A DNA stretch of 64,000 bases, taken from positions 1 to 64,000 of the forward strand of contig CAVXLZ010000001.1 of NCBI GenBank assembly GCA_963762825.1, read 5' to 3'. Below, piece after piece: positions 25,050 through 33,910 of the stretch. Origin of the DNA: Miltoncostaea sp963762825. Lineage in GTDB: Bacteria; Actinomycetota; Thermoleophilia; Miltoncostaeales; Miltoncostaeaceae. A program made the position numbers and the translations under genes. Numbering within the stretch: the first letter of the stretch is position 1; the number at the start of each line of letters is the position of its first letter. The notes below the pieces were generated by a model, which was not told the DNA's origin, searched no databases, and worked only from the letters and a program-made list of their open reading frames with translations.

Positions 25050-26838
25050 ATGAGATCCCATGCGCTACTGCTGATGGCGGCGTCCATGGGCGTCGTCGCG
25101 GCGCCGGCGGCCGCGGTCCCCCCGGAGCCGGCCTGGACCGCCGCGCTGCGCATCTCGCCCGCGCGCAGCTCCCCCTCCGCACCCGCGGCGGCGCTCGCGG
25201 CGCGCGGGGAGGCGATCGCAGCGTGGACGATCTTCTCGCGCTCCAGCGGAGGCCGCGCCCGCGTGCAGATCAGGGTGCGCCACGGCTTCGTCAGCCCGTG
25301 GCGGGTGGCGTGGACCTCGGGCACCTACCCGGGCCGTCGCGACCGGCACCCTCGCCGTCGGGGCGAACCCGGCCGGCGCCGCGGTCGTGTTCTGGCGGGT
25401 CCCCGGCGGGCCGGTGCGCTCGGTCGTCCGCAGCACCCGTGGAGGCGGCTGGCGTGTCATGGCGGTGCCGTCCCGTCGCGCCGACCCTCGGGCGCTCCGG
25501 AGGTTCGGGGGTCCGGAGGTGGCAGTCGCCGCCGACGGAAGCGCATCGGCGCTCTGGCTCGCCCGCGAAGCCGGAGCCTGGATGCTGCGCGGCGCCCGCC
25601 GTGGGCCCGGCGGCGCGTGGATCGCGACACCCCCTCTGGCGCCGGATGCGAACACCGCCTGGGCGGCGCCGGCCGCCCACCTCAACGCGCGCGGCGACGC
25701 GGTGGCGGCCTGGATCATCCCGCGGCCGGGATCCGAGGCGGCCTTCGTTCCCCCTGGCACCCTTCGCGTGGCCACCCGCGCGGCGAGCGGCGCCTGGAGC
25801 CGGGTCGCGACCCTCGGGGAGTCCGAGGGCGGCGCGGACGCCGCCATCGGCGTCCGACGGGGGCTCGCGGTGGCCTGGACCGCTCTGTCGGAGAGCGGCC
25901 GCGAGGTCGTCGTCGCCCGGGCCGGAGGCCCCCGGGAGCGCCTGGTCGTCCCCGGAGGTCGTCGCGCCGGGATCGGCGCCGCGGATCGCCCTGAACGGCA
26001 GCGGGGCCATGGTGGCCGCCTGGGCCGGCTAGGCGGCGCCCGGCGGCGCGCTGCGGGCGGCGGTGAACCACGGCGCCGGCTGGACCGCGCCCCAGACCCT
26101 GGCGTCGGGCTCGGAGCCTGTTCCCGATCGAGATCTCCCGGGCGCGCATCGCGATCGGCGCGTCGGGCCGGGCCTTCCTGGGGCTGGAAACCCCGGGCTG
26201 CCCCGACTGCGCGGTGGTCGTGCGGACGGCGGCGTCCGACGGGGTGTTCAGCGGCTTCGAGCGGAGGGCCCCGACCAACAACGCCGCGATCGCGATCGCG
26301 GCGGACGATGTCGGCAACGCCCTGGTGCTCCACGAGGATGAGGGAAGCAGCGGTCTCTGCACCTTCGACTCGGATGGGACCATCTCGGCGGCGAGCTACG
26401 ACCGCTACCGCCGGGCGGTCCTGACCGGCAGCGCGCGCGCGGTCCGGATCCCCTCGCGCGGCACGATCCGCTGGACCGTCACGGTGCGCAACCGGGGCCC
26501 GGTCGTGGCCCGCGGCTTCCGGCTGACTGATCTCGCCCGACTGTCTCGGAAGCCGCGTCGTCGGGACCGCCCCGCGGGGCCTGCGCCTGTCGAGCCGGGT
26601 GTGGCGCTGGAAGCTCGGCACCTTGAGGCGGGGGGCAGTCCGCCGGGTGCGCGTCGCCGCTCGCCCCGATCCCGGCACCAGCGCTCCCTACAGGCTCCAC
26701 GGCGACGTGAGCGCGATCGGCGTCGTTCCTGCCTCGATCGACGACGGCTGGCGCGCGAACGGGACGGACCAACCGGACCCCGTTCGTCGGGGACAGATCG
26801 CGATGGACCGATCTCAGGGGGTCGGGCCATACGGCTAG
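25050..26838 (+). pseudogene. secreted beta-propeller-like protein with DUF11-like tail, frameshifted
   Basis: The signal peptide (MRSHALLLMAASMGVVAAPA, then AAVPP) starts at 25050. Repeats of the type GEAIAAWTI, GSASALWLAREAGAWMLRGA, GDAVAAWIIP and GLAVAWTALSESGREVVVAR recur about every 45-50 residues, each followed by PLRVATRA-like strands. Further pieces in other frames are RIALNGSGAMVAAWAG and AAVNHGAGWTAPQTLASGSE, then GTIRWTVTVRNRGPVVARGF, the latter like a DUF11/CARDB domain. LRLSSRVWRWKLGTLRRGAV and a tail ending at 26838 complete it. Repeating SxAVAAW blades are common in exported actinobacterial proteins. At least four indels occur, even though this gene lies outside the mobile region. 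It converges with the helicase gene and overlaps it by four bases. Confidence 0.55.
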
Positions 26839-29741
26839 ACCCAGACCCGGCGAACGCTGGCCTCGTGATCGGATCGCTGCGCCGAGGCCTCGGCCAGCGC
26901 CACGCGCCCCTGCTCGTGGCGCTGGGTGAAGACCAGCTCTCCCGGCCCCATCCAGAGCCGCCACGCGCGGGCGAACGCCTCGGCTCTGGTCTTGTGGCGG
27001 GCCAGGTCCTCGGGAACCGGCGTCCACAGGCTCTCGAAGGGCGCGAGGCGCACCAGGGTCCGCGAGAACGCCCGCAGCGTCGATGTCGCCCCGGGGACCA
27101 TCCGGGAGACCAGGTAGCGCGACGGGCCCTCGGGATCGACGACGGCGCCGAGGGCGCTGATGAAGAGGGCGCTCTCGGCGGGGTCCGCCTCCTTCAGCCA
27201 CACGCGGAGGTAGCCGGAGGCGCGGGGCTCGATGGCGAGCGAGGCGGCCGCCCGTGCCGAGAGCTCCCCCAGGGAGAGGTAGGCGTCCCTCACCACATAG
27301 GCGGCCGCCGCGAGCGAGACGGCGTTCGACAGCTCCCGGCGAAGGCGGGCCATCCGGACGGTTCCCACGACGAGCCCGAGCGGGGCGGCGGCGAGGGCGA
27401 CCCAGCCGACCGGGCCGAGCGTCGCCGCCGCCGCCCCCGCGGCTGCCAGCGCCCCGGCGCTCGTGAGGGCGGCGGGAGCGGGGCTCGTGTGGAAGGCGGG
27501 CGGGGCGATGCCGGTCGCCGGGGCGAAGGCGCCCGGCGGTGCGCCGCGGCGGGGGCGCACGACCAGGGTGTCGAGCTCCTCGCCGGAATAGGGGGTGCCG
27601 ATGCCCCAGAGGGCCCTGGCGCGCTCGGGATCGCGGGCCCGCCGGCCCATCTCGGCGTTGACCTCGGCGAAGCCCTGCGACGGCGGCGGCGCGAACGGGG
27701 TGAGGGCCGGGTGGACGTGGGTGGGCCCCGCCTCGATGGCGCCGTCGTCGGTCGGCGCCAGCAGGTGGAGGTGCTTGCGCACGAAGCGGGAGTAGTCGGC
27801 ATCGCCCCGTGCAAGCTCGGGGGCCACGCAGACGATGTCCCAGTTGGTGGACAGCTTGGCCGGGTCGTGGGGATCGAGGCGCAGGGACCGGCCGCGCATC
27901 TGCGTCACCGAGACACGGGTCGCCGCCGCTGTCAGGTCCACGAGGCAGTTGACGCTGGGCGCGTCCCAGCCCTCGCCGAGGAGCGCCCGGGTGCCGACGA
28001 TCGCGCGGGTCGCCCCCGCGGCGAACACGGCCGTGGCGGCCGCCACCCAGATACGCGGCCGCCATTCGCCGCCGGCGGCGTCGATGCGTGCGAGGCCCGA
28101 GTCCTCGGCGTGCGCGTTCAGCTCTCGGACCCCGTCGCCGAGCACGCGGCGCAGCTCACCGAGCAGGGCCTCGGCATCGGCCGGGGCGCAGCGCAGCCCC
28201 CGGCCCGAGAGTAGGACCGGGCGCAGCCCGGCGGTGCGCGGGTCCGCAGCGATCGCGAGAACGGAGTCGATCGCCGTGCCGGCCCCGACGCGCAGCACGT
28301 CGCGCAGGCCGTCGTCGGGCGTCGCCTCGGCCAGCTCGGCGTCGCAGAGGACGAGGGCGCGGATGCCCGCGCCACGGTGGGCCTCCTCCAGGCCCAGCAC
28401 CTCGGTGAGCGCGATCGCCTTCGCGCCCGAGGTGGTGAGCAGGCGATCCACGTCGGAGCGCCCGCGCCTGATGCCCTGGCGCGTCAGCGTGAAGCCGAGA
28501 TCGCTGAGGGCCGCCGCGACCGCCCGGTCGCGCCGGGCCGCCTCCTCGGAGGGCTGCACGCGCAGGCAGCGCAGGGCGTAGTCCTCCAGCAGCACCAGCC
28601 AGTCCTCCAGGTTCGGCTCCTCGCGGTAGCCCTCCCCGGTGGGCATGCCCTGGGGGCGCGCGAGACCGGCGGAGCCGATGAAGCGCGCACCGGCCCGCGC
28701 AAGCCTCGGGCTACGGCGTGAGAAGTCGGGCCAGGACACCTGGGCCTGCTCGCCGGGGCGACCGCGCTCGCGCATGCGCGTCAACACCCACGCGGGGAAC
28801 GACAGCGGCCCCTCCATGTCCTCGTGGAGGGCGGCGACCAGGTCGCGGAAGCGGGAGTCGTGCTCGGCGAGCCAGGCGCTCTCGGACGCGAGCGGCTCGG
28901 TCAGCCAGGCGAGCTCCTGGAAGGGGGCGAGGTGACCCTCCCTCACCACCGCCGGCGTCGGCACGGTGAAGTCGACCGGCCCGAGGAGCGCCTCGTAGAG
29001 GTCGGACTCGTGCTCGGTCAGCTCGCCCGGGGGAGTGGCCGTGAGCCCGATCACGTGCGGGTCTCCGAGCTCCTCGACCATCACCCGGACCATGTACCCC
29101 CACATCGAGGCGAGATGGTGGCACTCGTCGAGGACGACCGTGCCCGCCCCACCCGCCCGGAGCGCGTCAAGGCGCTCACGTGCGCCCGCGTGCAGCAGCG
29201 CGCCGAGGTGCAGATCGCCGTGGGCCGACCGGGCGATCTCCCGCTTGATGGTCGTCGTGATGCGGGCGATCTCCTTCGTGCGCCGCCGCGCCGCCTCACC
29301 TCGCCATGCCTGCGCCTGCGCGGCGACCTCCGCGGCCGGCTGCCCGGTGGCCTGCGCCCGCTCGTCGGCCCAGCGCCGGGCGGCGAGATCGCCCAGCAGC
29401 GCATCGGGGTCGTCCAGGCGGCAGAGCGCCTGGTAGGTGAGCACCGCGATGGGCGCGTCCGGAGTGACGTCGGCCGTGCCGGGCGGCGCATCGAACATCT
29501 CGACGGCGCGCAGCCACTGCTCCTGCACCGCGGTGTTCGGCACCAGCACGACCGCGGGCGAGCCGACGCGGAGAATCGTCTCGACCCCGATCAGGGTCTT
29601 GCCCGAGCCGGGCGGCGCGACGATGTGGGTACGGCGCGAGCCGGCCTCGCGGTCGCGCTCGAAGCCGGCGAGTGCCAGCTCCTGGTAGTGCCTCCACCGC
29701 CCCCGGAAGGCGAGGGTCTCCAGGCCACGGGGTGCGTTCAC
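26835..29741 (-). CDS. superfamily 2 DEAD/DEAH helicase with hydrophobic C-terminal segment
   Basis: This is an intact protein of about 968 residues. Helicase motifs run in order: motif I IVAPPGSGKTLIGVE, motif Ia VVLVPNTAVQEQW, motif II VLDECHHLASMWGYM, motif III GLTATPP, then in RecA2 AIVGTRALLGEGWDAPSVNC, and motif VI SVTQMRGRSLRLDP. Its insertion between motifs Ia and II is long. After the motor (beyond about residue 700) there is a Pro-rich linker and a strongly hydrophobic Gly/Ala stretch (ALTSAGALAAAGAAAATLGP; VGWVALAAAPLGLVVGTVRM) that could be a membrane hairpin, then a conserved-looking C-terminal domain ending ASVRRVWV. The GTG at 29741 is chosen because sequence upstream loses helicase character; its ribosome site is weak. 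DNA or RNA duplex unwinding is expected; a defence role is possible but unproven. Confidence 0.75.
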   Translation of the reverse strand: MNAPRGLETLAFRGRWRHYQELALAGFERDREAGSRRTHIVAPPGSGKTLIGVETILRVGSPAVVLVPNTAVQEQWLRAVEMFDAPPGTADVTPDAPIAVLTYQALCRLDDPDALLGDLAARRWADERAQATGQPAAEVAAQAQAWRGEAARRRTKEIARITTTIKREIARSAHGDLHLGALLHAGARERLDALRAGGAGTVVLDECHHLASMWGYMVRVMVEELGDPHVIGLTATPPGELTEHESDLYEALLGPVDFTVPTPAVVREGHLAPFQELAWLTEPLASESAWLAEHDSRFRDLVAALHEDMEGPLSFPAWVLTRMRERGRPGEQAQVSWPDFSRRSPRLARAGARFIGSAGLARPQGMPTGEGYREEPNLEDWLVLLEDYALRCLRVQPSEEAARRDRAVAAALSDLGFTLTRQGIRRGRSDVDRLLTTSGAKAIALTEVLGLEEAHRGAGIRALVLCDAELAEATPDDGLRDVLRVGAGTAIDSVLAIAADPRTAGLRPVLLSGRGLRCAPADAEALLGELRRVLGDGVRELNAHAEDSGLARIDAAGGEWRPRIWVAAATAVFAAGATRAIVGTRALLGEGWDAPSVNCLVDLTAAATRVSVTQMRGRSLRLDPHDPAKLSTNWDIVCVAPELARGDADYSRFVRKHLHLLAPTDDGAIEAGPTHVHPALTPFAPPPSQGFAEVNAEMGRRARDPERARALWGIGTPYSGEELDTLVVRPRRGAPPGAFAPATGIAPPAFHTSPAPAALTSAGALAAAGAAAATLGPVGWVALAAAPLGLVVGTVRMARLRRELSNAVSLAAAAYVVRDAYLSLGELSARAAASLAIEPRASGYLRVWLKEADPAESALFISALGAVVDPEGPSRYLVSRMVPGATSTLRAFSRTLVRLAPFESLWTPVPEDLARHKTRAEAFARAWRLWMGPGELVFTQRHEQGRVALAEASAQRSDHEASVRRVWV

Positions 29742-29836
29742 GCCCCGGACACTAACCCGGCGGGGCCGCCGCCCCGAGGGCGTGCCCGCCGCCGCGTTCG
29801 CATCAGGCGTGGTCCGAGCGTCTACCCTCTCACCGG

Positions 29837-31414
29837 ATGAGCACCGATCCCCACGTCGCACCCGAGGCCGCCCGCCGGCGCACCTTCGCGATCATCTCCC
29901 ACCCCGACGCCGGCAAGACCACCCTCACCGAGCGCCTTCTCCTGCAGGCCGGGGCGATCGAGCTGGCGGGGGCGGTGCGCGCGCGCCGCGGCGGCGCCGG
30001 GGCCCGCTCGGACTGGATGGAGATCGAGCGCACCCGCGGCATCTCGGTGACCTCGGCGGCGCTCCAGTTCACCTACCGCGACCACGTGCTCAACCTGCTC
30101 GACACGCCCGGGCACAAGGACTTCTCGGAGGACACCTACCGGGTGCTCACGGCCACCGACACCGCGATCATGGTCATCGACGCGGCCAAGGGTCTCGAGC
30201 CCCAGACGCTGAAGCTCTTCCAGGTGTGCCGCACCCGCGGCACGCCGGTGATCACCTTCATCAACAAGCTCGACCGGCCCGGGCGCGATCCGCTGGAGCT
30301 GCTCGACGAGATCGAGCGCCAGATCGGCCTGCGGCCGACGCCCGTGACCTGGCCCGTCATGGACGAGGGGGCGTTCCTCGGGCTGGTCGACCGCCGCTCG
30401 GGGGCGCTCGAGCCCTTCGGCCGGGTTGGCAGCGGGGTGCCGAGCGCCCACGCGGCCGTGGCGGACTGGCGCGGCCACGGGAGCTTCGCGGAGCCCCTCG
30501 GCGAGCGGCTCTCCGACGAGCTCGAGCTGCTGAGCGGGGTGGGGGCCGACCACGACGACGAGGACTTCCGCGGCGGCCTCTCGACGCCGGTCTACTTCGG
30601 TGCCGCCCTCGGCAACGCCGGCGTGGCCCACCTGCTCGATGCGGTGGTCGATCTCGGCTGTGCTCCGGGCGCCTGGGAGACCGCCGGGGGAGGGGTGGTG
30701 GGCATCGACGATCCGTTCTCGGGCTTCGTCTTCAAAGTCCAGGCCAACACCGACCCCCGCCACCGCGACCGGCTGGCCTACGTGCGCGTGTGCTCGGGGC
30801 GCTTCGAGCGCGGGATGCAGGTGCACCACGAGCGCACCGGGCGCACCATGGCCCTGCGCCACGCTCACCAGCCATTCGGGCAGGAGCGACTGCCGCTGGA
30901 GGAGGCCTTTCCCGGCGACGTGATCGGCCTGGTCAACGCATCGGGCCTGCGTCCGGGCGATGCGATCTCAGCCGGCGACCCGGTGCGCTTCCCGCCCATG
31001 CCGCGCTTCGCCCCCGAGCACTTCGCCGTGGTGCGCAGCCGCGATTCGAGCCGCTACAAGCAGTTCCGCCGCGGCCTGGCCGCCCTCGACGAGGAGGGGG
31101 TGGTGCAGGTGCTGCGCGATCCCCAACGCGGCGACCAGGAACCTCTCCTTGCCGCCGTCGGCCCGATGCAGTTCGAGGTGGCCCTCGCGCGCCTCGAGGC
31201 CGAGTTCGGTGCGCCGACCCAGATCGACCCGCCCCGCCACATGGTGGCCCGCGAGACCGACCTGGCGGGCTCGGAGCTGCTGCGGCGCGACGGGGTGAGC
31301 GTGCTGCTGCGCGAGTCGGGCGAGCTCGTGGCGCTGTTCACCAGCCTCTATCGCCTCGAGAGCTTCGAGCGCCACCGGCCAGACGTGAGCCTCACCCCGC
31401 TGCTGGCCGGCTAG
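29837..31414 (+). CDS. prfC: peptide chain release factor 3
   Basis: This 525-residue translational GTPase, close to the normal RF3 length, recycles RF1/RF2 from the ribosome after peptide release. G1 is SHPDAGKTTLTERLLL, switch/G2 lies in ERTRGISVTSAALQF, G3 is LLDTPGHKDFSEDTYRVL and G4 is INKLDRPGRDPLELLDEIER. Later domains include DPFSGFVFKVQANTDPRHRD then RLAYVRVCSG, AFPGDVIGLVNASGLRPGDA and VGPMQFEVALARLEAEFGAP, all typical of RF3 rather than EF-G. The C-terminal signature YKQFRRGLAALDEEGVVQVL is also RF3-like. It diverges from the helicase gene (95-base gap) and converges with the dehydratase gene. Confidence 0.92.
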   Translation: MSTDPHVAPEAARRRTFAIISHPDAGKTTLTERLLLQAGAIELAGAVRARRGGAGARSDWMEIERTRGISVTSAALQFTYRDHVLNLLDTPGHKDFSEDTYRVLTATDTAIMVIDAAKGLEPQTLKLFQVCRTRGTPVITFINKLDRPGRDPLELLDEIERQIGLRPTPVTWPVMDEGAFLGLVDRRSGALEPFGRVGSGVPSAHAAVADWRGHGSFAEPLGERLSDELELLSGVGADHDDEDFRGGLSTPVYFGAALGNAGVAHLLDAVVDLGCAPGAWETAGGGVVGIDDPFSGFVFKVQANTDPRHRDRLAYVRVCSGRFERGMQVHHERTGRTMALRHAHQPFGQERLPLEEAFPGDVIGLVNASGLRPGDAISAGDPVRFPPMPRFAPEHFAVVRSRDSSRYKQFRRGLAALDEEGVVQVLRDPQRGDQEPLLAAVGPMQFEVALARLEAEFGAPTQIDPPRHMVARETDLAGSELLRRDGVSVLLRESGELVALFTSLYRLESFERHRPDVSLTPLLAG

Positions 31415-31419
31415 GGCGG

Positions 31420-32391
31420 TCAGGGCTCCGGCGTGCCCCCGGCGAGCACGGTCGAGAACCAGCCGGCATCGATGTTGCCGCCGCACAGGACGACCGCCAC
31501 GCGGCGGCCGCGGTTGAGATCGGCCTCCTGCATGAGGCCCGCCAGGGGCGCCGCGCCCGCCCCCTCGGCCAGGTTGTGGATGTCGCGGAAGTAGATGCGG
31601 ATGGCCTCGGCGATGGCGTCGTCGCTCACGGCGATGATGCGCGCGGCGCCCTCGGAGTAGATCGCGCAGGCCTCGGCCACCGGCACCCGCACCGCGAGGC
31701 CGTCGGCGAAGGTGCGCGCGCCGGCGGTCTCCACGGGGCGGCCGGCCTCGGCCGAGAGCTTCGCGGTCGGCGCCCGGTCGGAGACGACGCCGATCACCTC
31801 GGTCGCGAGGCCCAGGGCGTCGCGCGCGGCGATGACGCCGCAGATGCCCGACCCGCAGCCGATCGGCACATAGACCCGCTCCAGGTCGGGGACCGCGCCG
31901 AACAGCTCGAGCGCGTAGGTGGCGACGCCGCGCACCAGCTCCCGGTGAAAGGGCGGCACGGGGAACAGGTCCGCCGTCGTCGCGACGCGCATCGCCTCCT
32001 CGCGGGCGGTGTCGAAGTCGTCGCCGAACTCGACCAGCTCGGCTCCGAAGGCCCGCATGGCGACGTTCTTCTCGGCCGAGTTACCGTGCGGCACGTAGAT
32101 CACGGCCCGCATGCCCGCCGCGGTGGCCGCGCGGGCCTGGCTCTGGCCGTGGTTGCCGCGCGTGGCCGTGATGATGCCCGGGCAACCGGGGTGCACGCGG
32201 CGGAGCCAGTCGATGAGCGTGATACCGCCGCGCACCTTGAAGGCGCCGGTGGGGGCGTGGTTCTCGTGCTTGACCCACAGATCGACGCCGGTGCGCTGCG
32301 ACAGCGCCGGCCAGTTGTACTGCGGGGTGGGTGCCATGTGGCGGTGGACCAGGCTCGCCGCCTGCTCCAGCTCGGCGCGCGTGAAGAGCAT
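31420..32391 (-). CDS. threonine/serine dehydratase-like PLP enzyme
   Basis: This fold-type II PLP enzyme of 323 residues has the lysine motif APTGAFKVRGGITLIDWL, the substrate-binding TATRGNHGQSQARAATAAGM, and the phosphate-binding glycine loop IGCGSGICGVIAARDALGLA. Near the end CGGNIDAGWF matches the serine/threonine dehydratase pattern. It most likely deaminates L-threonine or L-serine to the 2-oxo acid; related threo-3-hydroxyaspartate or racemase activities cannot be excluded. It lacks the C-terminal ACT-like regulatory domain of IlvA, as catabolic enzymes do. I prefer the ATG at 32391 (MLFTRAELEQAASLV) to an upstream start at 32475, because the preceding residues have no family character. 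Confidence 0.82.
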   Translation of the reverse strand: MLFTRAELEQAASLVHRHMAPTPQYNWPALSQRTGVDLWVKHENHAPTGAFKVRGGITLIDWLRRVHPGCPGIITATRGNHGQSQARAATAAGMRAVIYVPHGNSAEKNVAMRAFGAELVEFGDDFDTAREEAMRVATTADLFPVPPFHRELVRGVATYALELFGAVPDLERVYVPIGCGSGICGVIAARDALGLATEVIGVVSDRAPTAKLSAEAGRPVETAGARTFADGLAVRVPVAEACAIYSEGAARIIAVSDDAIAEAIRIYFRDIHNLAEGAGAAPLAGLMQEADLNRGRRVAVVLCGGNIDAGWFSTVLAGGTPEP

Positions 32392-32479
32392 CTGCGGGAC
32401 CGGTCCTTGTCGTGAGCGCGAGGGGTTCTCGCGCTGGAGGATCGCGCACCCGGCCGACGTGCGCACGCCATCCACACGA

Positions 32480-32516
32480 GGACCCCGCCCCTGCTCTGCT
32501 CGCAGGGGCGGGGTCC
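32480..32516 (-). terminator. terminator hairpin after TPR gene
   Basis: GGACCCCGCCCCTG (32480-32493) and CAGGGGCGGGGTCC (32503-32516) form a perfect 14-bp stem with a 9-base loop, four bases beyond the TPR gene stop. No U tract. Confidence 0.65.
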
Positions 32517-32520
32517 GGCC

Positions 32521-33822
32521 TCACCGGCTGAGCGCGGCCAGCTCCTGGCGCGCCACCGGCGCCCAGCGCAGCGAGAACGACGGGTTCAGCTCGAGCGCCG
32601 CCGCCAGCCGTGCGCGCGCCACCTCGGGGCGGCCCGCGCACGAGGCCGCCATCCCGGCGTGGAACATGATCAGCGCATCGCGCGTGCCGAGGCGCAGGCT
32701 GCGGGTGGCGTGGCGATCGCCCTCGGCGCACCGCCCGGCGCGGGTGAGCACCCAGCCGAGCACCTGGTCGCCGATGATCCCGGGGCGGGCCGCCCGCCCG
32801 CGGCGCGCCTGCGCGATGTCCGCGTCGGTCGGGCGGCGCAGGTCGGCCTCGAAGAGCGGGCGGTCGAGATCCACGTTCGAGCCGTTCTCGGCCAGGCGAT
32901 CGAAGGCGGCGCGCATTGCGGCCACGTGGCCGCGGGACGCGTCGGTGTCGCCGAGTGCGCGCTCCACCGCGGCGAGGGCGGCCAGGTGATCGGGCTCGGG
33001 CAGCTCGTTCGCGACCTGCTCGTAGAGCCGCGCGGCCTTCGGCAGGTCCCCGCGGGCCTCCAGCACGCGGCCGAGCCCGAAGGTGGCGTTCGAGTTGCCC
33101 GGGGTCTCGGCGAGCGCCTGGCGCATCTGGCCCTCGGCCGCGTCGATGTCGCCCTGGGCCAGGAGGACGAGCCCGAGCTGGGTGCGGGCGGTGGCTCGGG
33201 CCGGGCTTGCGGGCGTCGCCGCGTCGGCTGCCAGGCGCAGCAGCCGGATCGCGCCCTCGCGGTCGCCGAGGAGCTCGCGCACGTAGGAGGCCCGGCTGTA
33301 GGAGGGAAGATCCGGCCGCAGCTCCAGCCGCCTCTGAGCGACGGCGAATCCCTCGCGGTAGCGGCCGAGCTCGATCAGAGCATCGGTGCGGATGCTGAGC
33401 GGGGCGACCCGCTCGGGGGCGATGGCGAGGCTGCGCCGCGTCCACGCGAGCGCCTCCTCGAAGTGGTGGCGCGATGCGGCGATGACGGCCAGGGCGTCCA
33501 TCGCCTCGATGGCCGTCGCGTCCTCGCGCACCGCCCGCCGGCCCGCGCGCTCGGCCCGGGGCAGCCACGACGGGTCGCCGGTGGCGAGCGCCCGGTCGAA
33601 GTACCCGACCGCCAGCCTGGTCAGGCCGGGGACGAAGCCCGGGTCGGCGGCCACGCGCCGCTCGGCCTCGCGGATGATCTGGTCGGGGCTGGGGCGCCCG
33701 CCCGCCGCGAGCGCGGTGGGATCGTCGCGCTGGGACTGGAGGGCGACCATCACGACGACGAAGGCCGCGATCGCCGCGGCAATGGCGAGGAGCGCTGATC
33801 GGTGATTTCGCACGGCGTTCAC
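32521..33822 (-). CDS. membrane-anchored TPR-repeat protein
   Basis: This 433-residue protein starts with one membrane helix or signal anchor (ALLAIAAAIAAFVVVMVALQ) followed by tetratricopeptide-type helical pairs. Recognisable repeats include GYFDRALATGDPSWLPRAER, ALAWTRRSLAIAPERVAPLS, ALIELGRYREGFAVAQRRLE and GLVLLAQGDIDAAEGQMRQA, with GRVLEARGDLPKAARLYEQV next. The GTG at 33822 has a GGAGG ribosome site at good spacing. It is downstream of the DUF4331 gene, separated by a terminator-like hairpin. TPR proteins act as assembly platforms. In several bacteria DUF4331 and TPR genes are neighbours, which suggests a shared extracytoplasmic job of unknown nature. Confidence 0.75.
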   Translation of the reverse strand: MNAVRNHRSALLAIAAAIAAFVVVMVALQSQRDDPTALAAGGRPSPDQIIREAERRVAADPGFVPGLTRLAVGYFDRALATGDPSWLPRAERAGRRAVREDATAIEAMDALAVIAASRHHFEEALAWTRRSLAIAPERVAPLSIRTDALIELGRYREGFAVAQRRLELRPDLPSYSRASYVRELLGDREGAIRLLRLAADAATPASPARATARTQLGLVLLAQGDIDAAEGQMRQALAETPGNSNATFGLGRVLEARGDLPKAARLYEQVANELPEPDHLAALAAVERALGDTDASRGHVAAMRAAFDRLAENGSNVDLDRPLFEADLRRPTDADIAQARRGRAARPGIIGDQVLGWVLTRAGRCAEGDRHATRSLRLGTRDALIMFHAGMAASCAGRPEVARARLAAALELNPSFSLRWAPVARQELAALSR

Positions 33823-33859
33823 AGGGTCCTCCGAGGCTCTCTGCGGTGGTGGAAGGGGG

Positions 33860-33889
33860 GCGTGCCGGGGGCGATCACCCCCGGCACGC
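33860..33889 (-). terminator. hairpin between DUF4331 and TPR genes
   Basis: GCGTGCCGGGGG (33860-33871) and CCCCCGGCACGC (33878-33889) form a perfect 12-bp stem with a 6-base loop, 21 bases after the DUF4331 stop. It may attenuate read-through into the TPR gene. No U tract. Confidence 0.55.
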
Positions 33890-33910
33890 GGTTGGTTGGG
33901 AACGAACCTG

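Noticed and set aside
31420..33568. Large minus-strand frame overlapping the dehydratase and TPR genes (33568-32081)
   Set aside because: Shadow of the two real genes in another frame, with Arg/Pro-rich composition.
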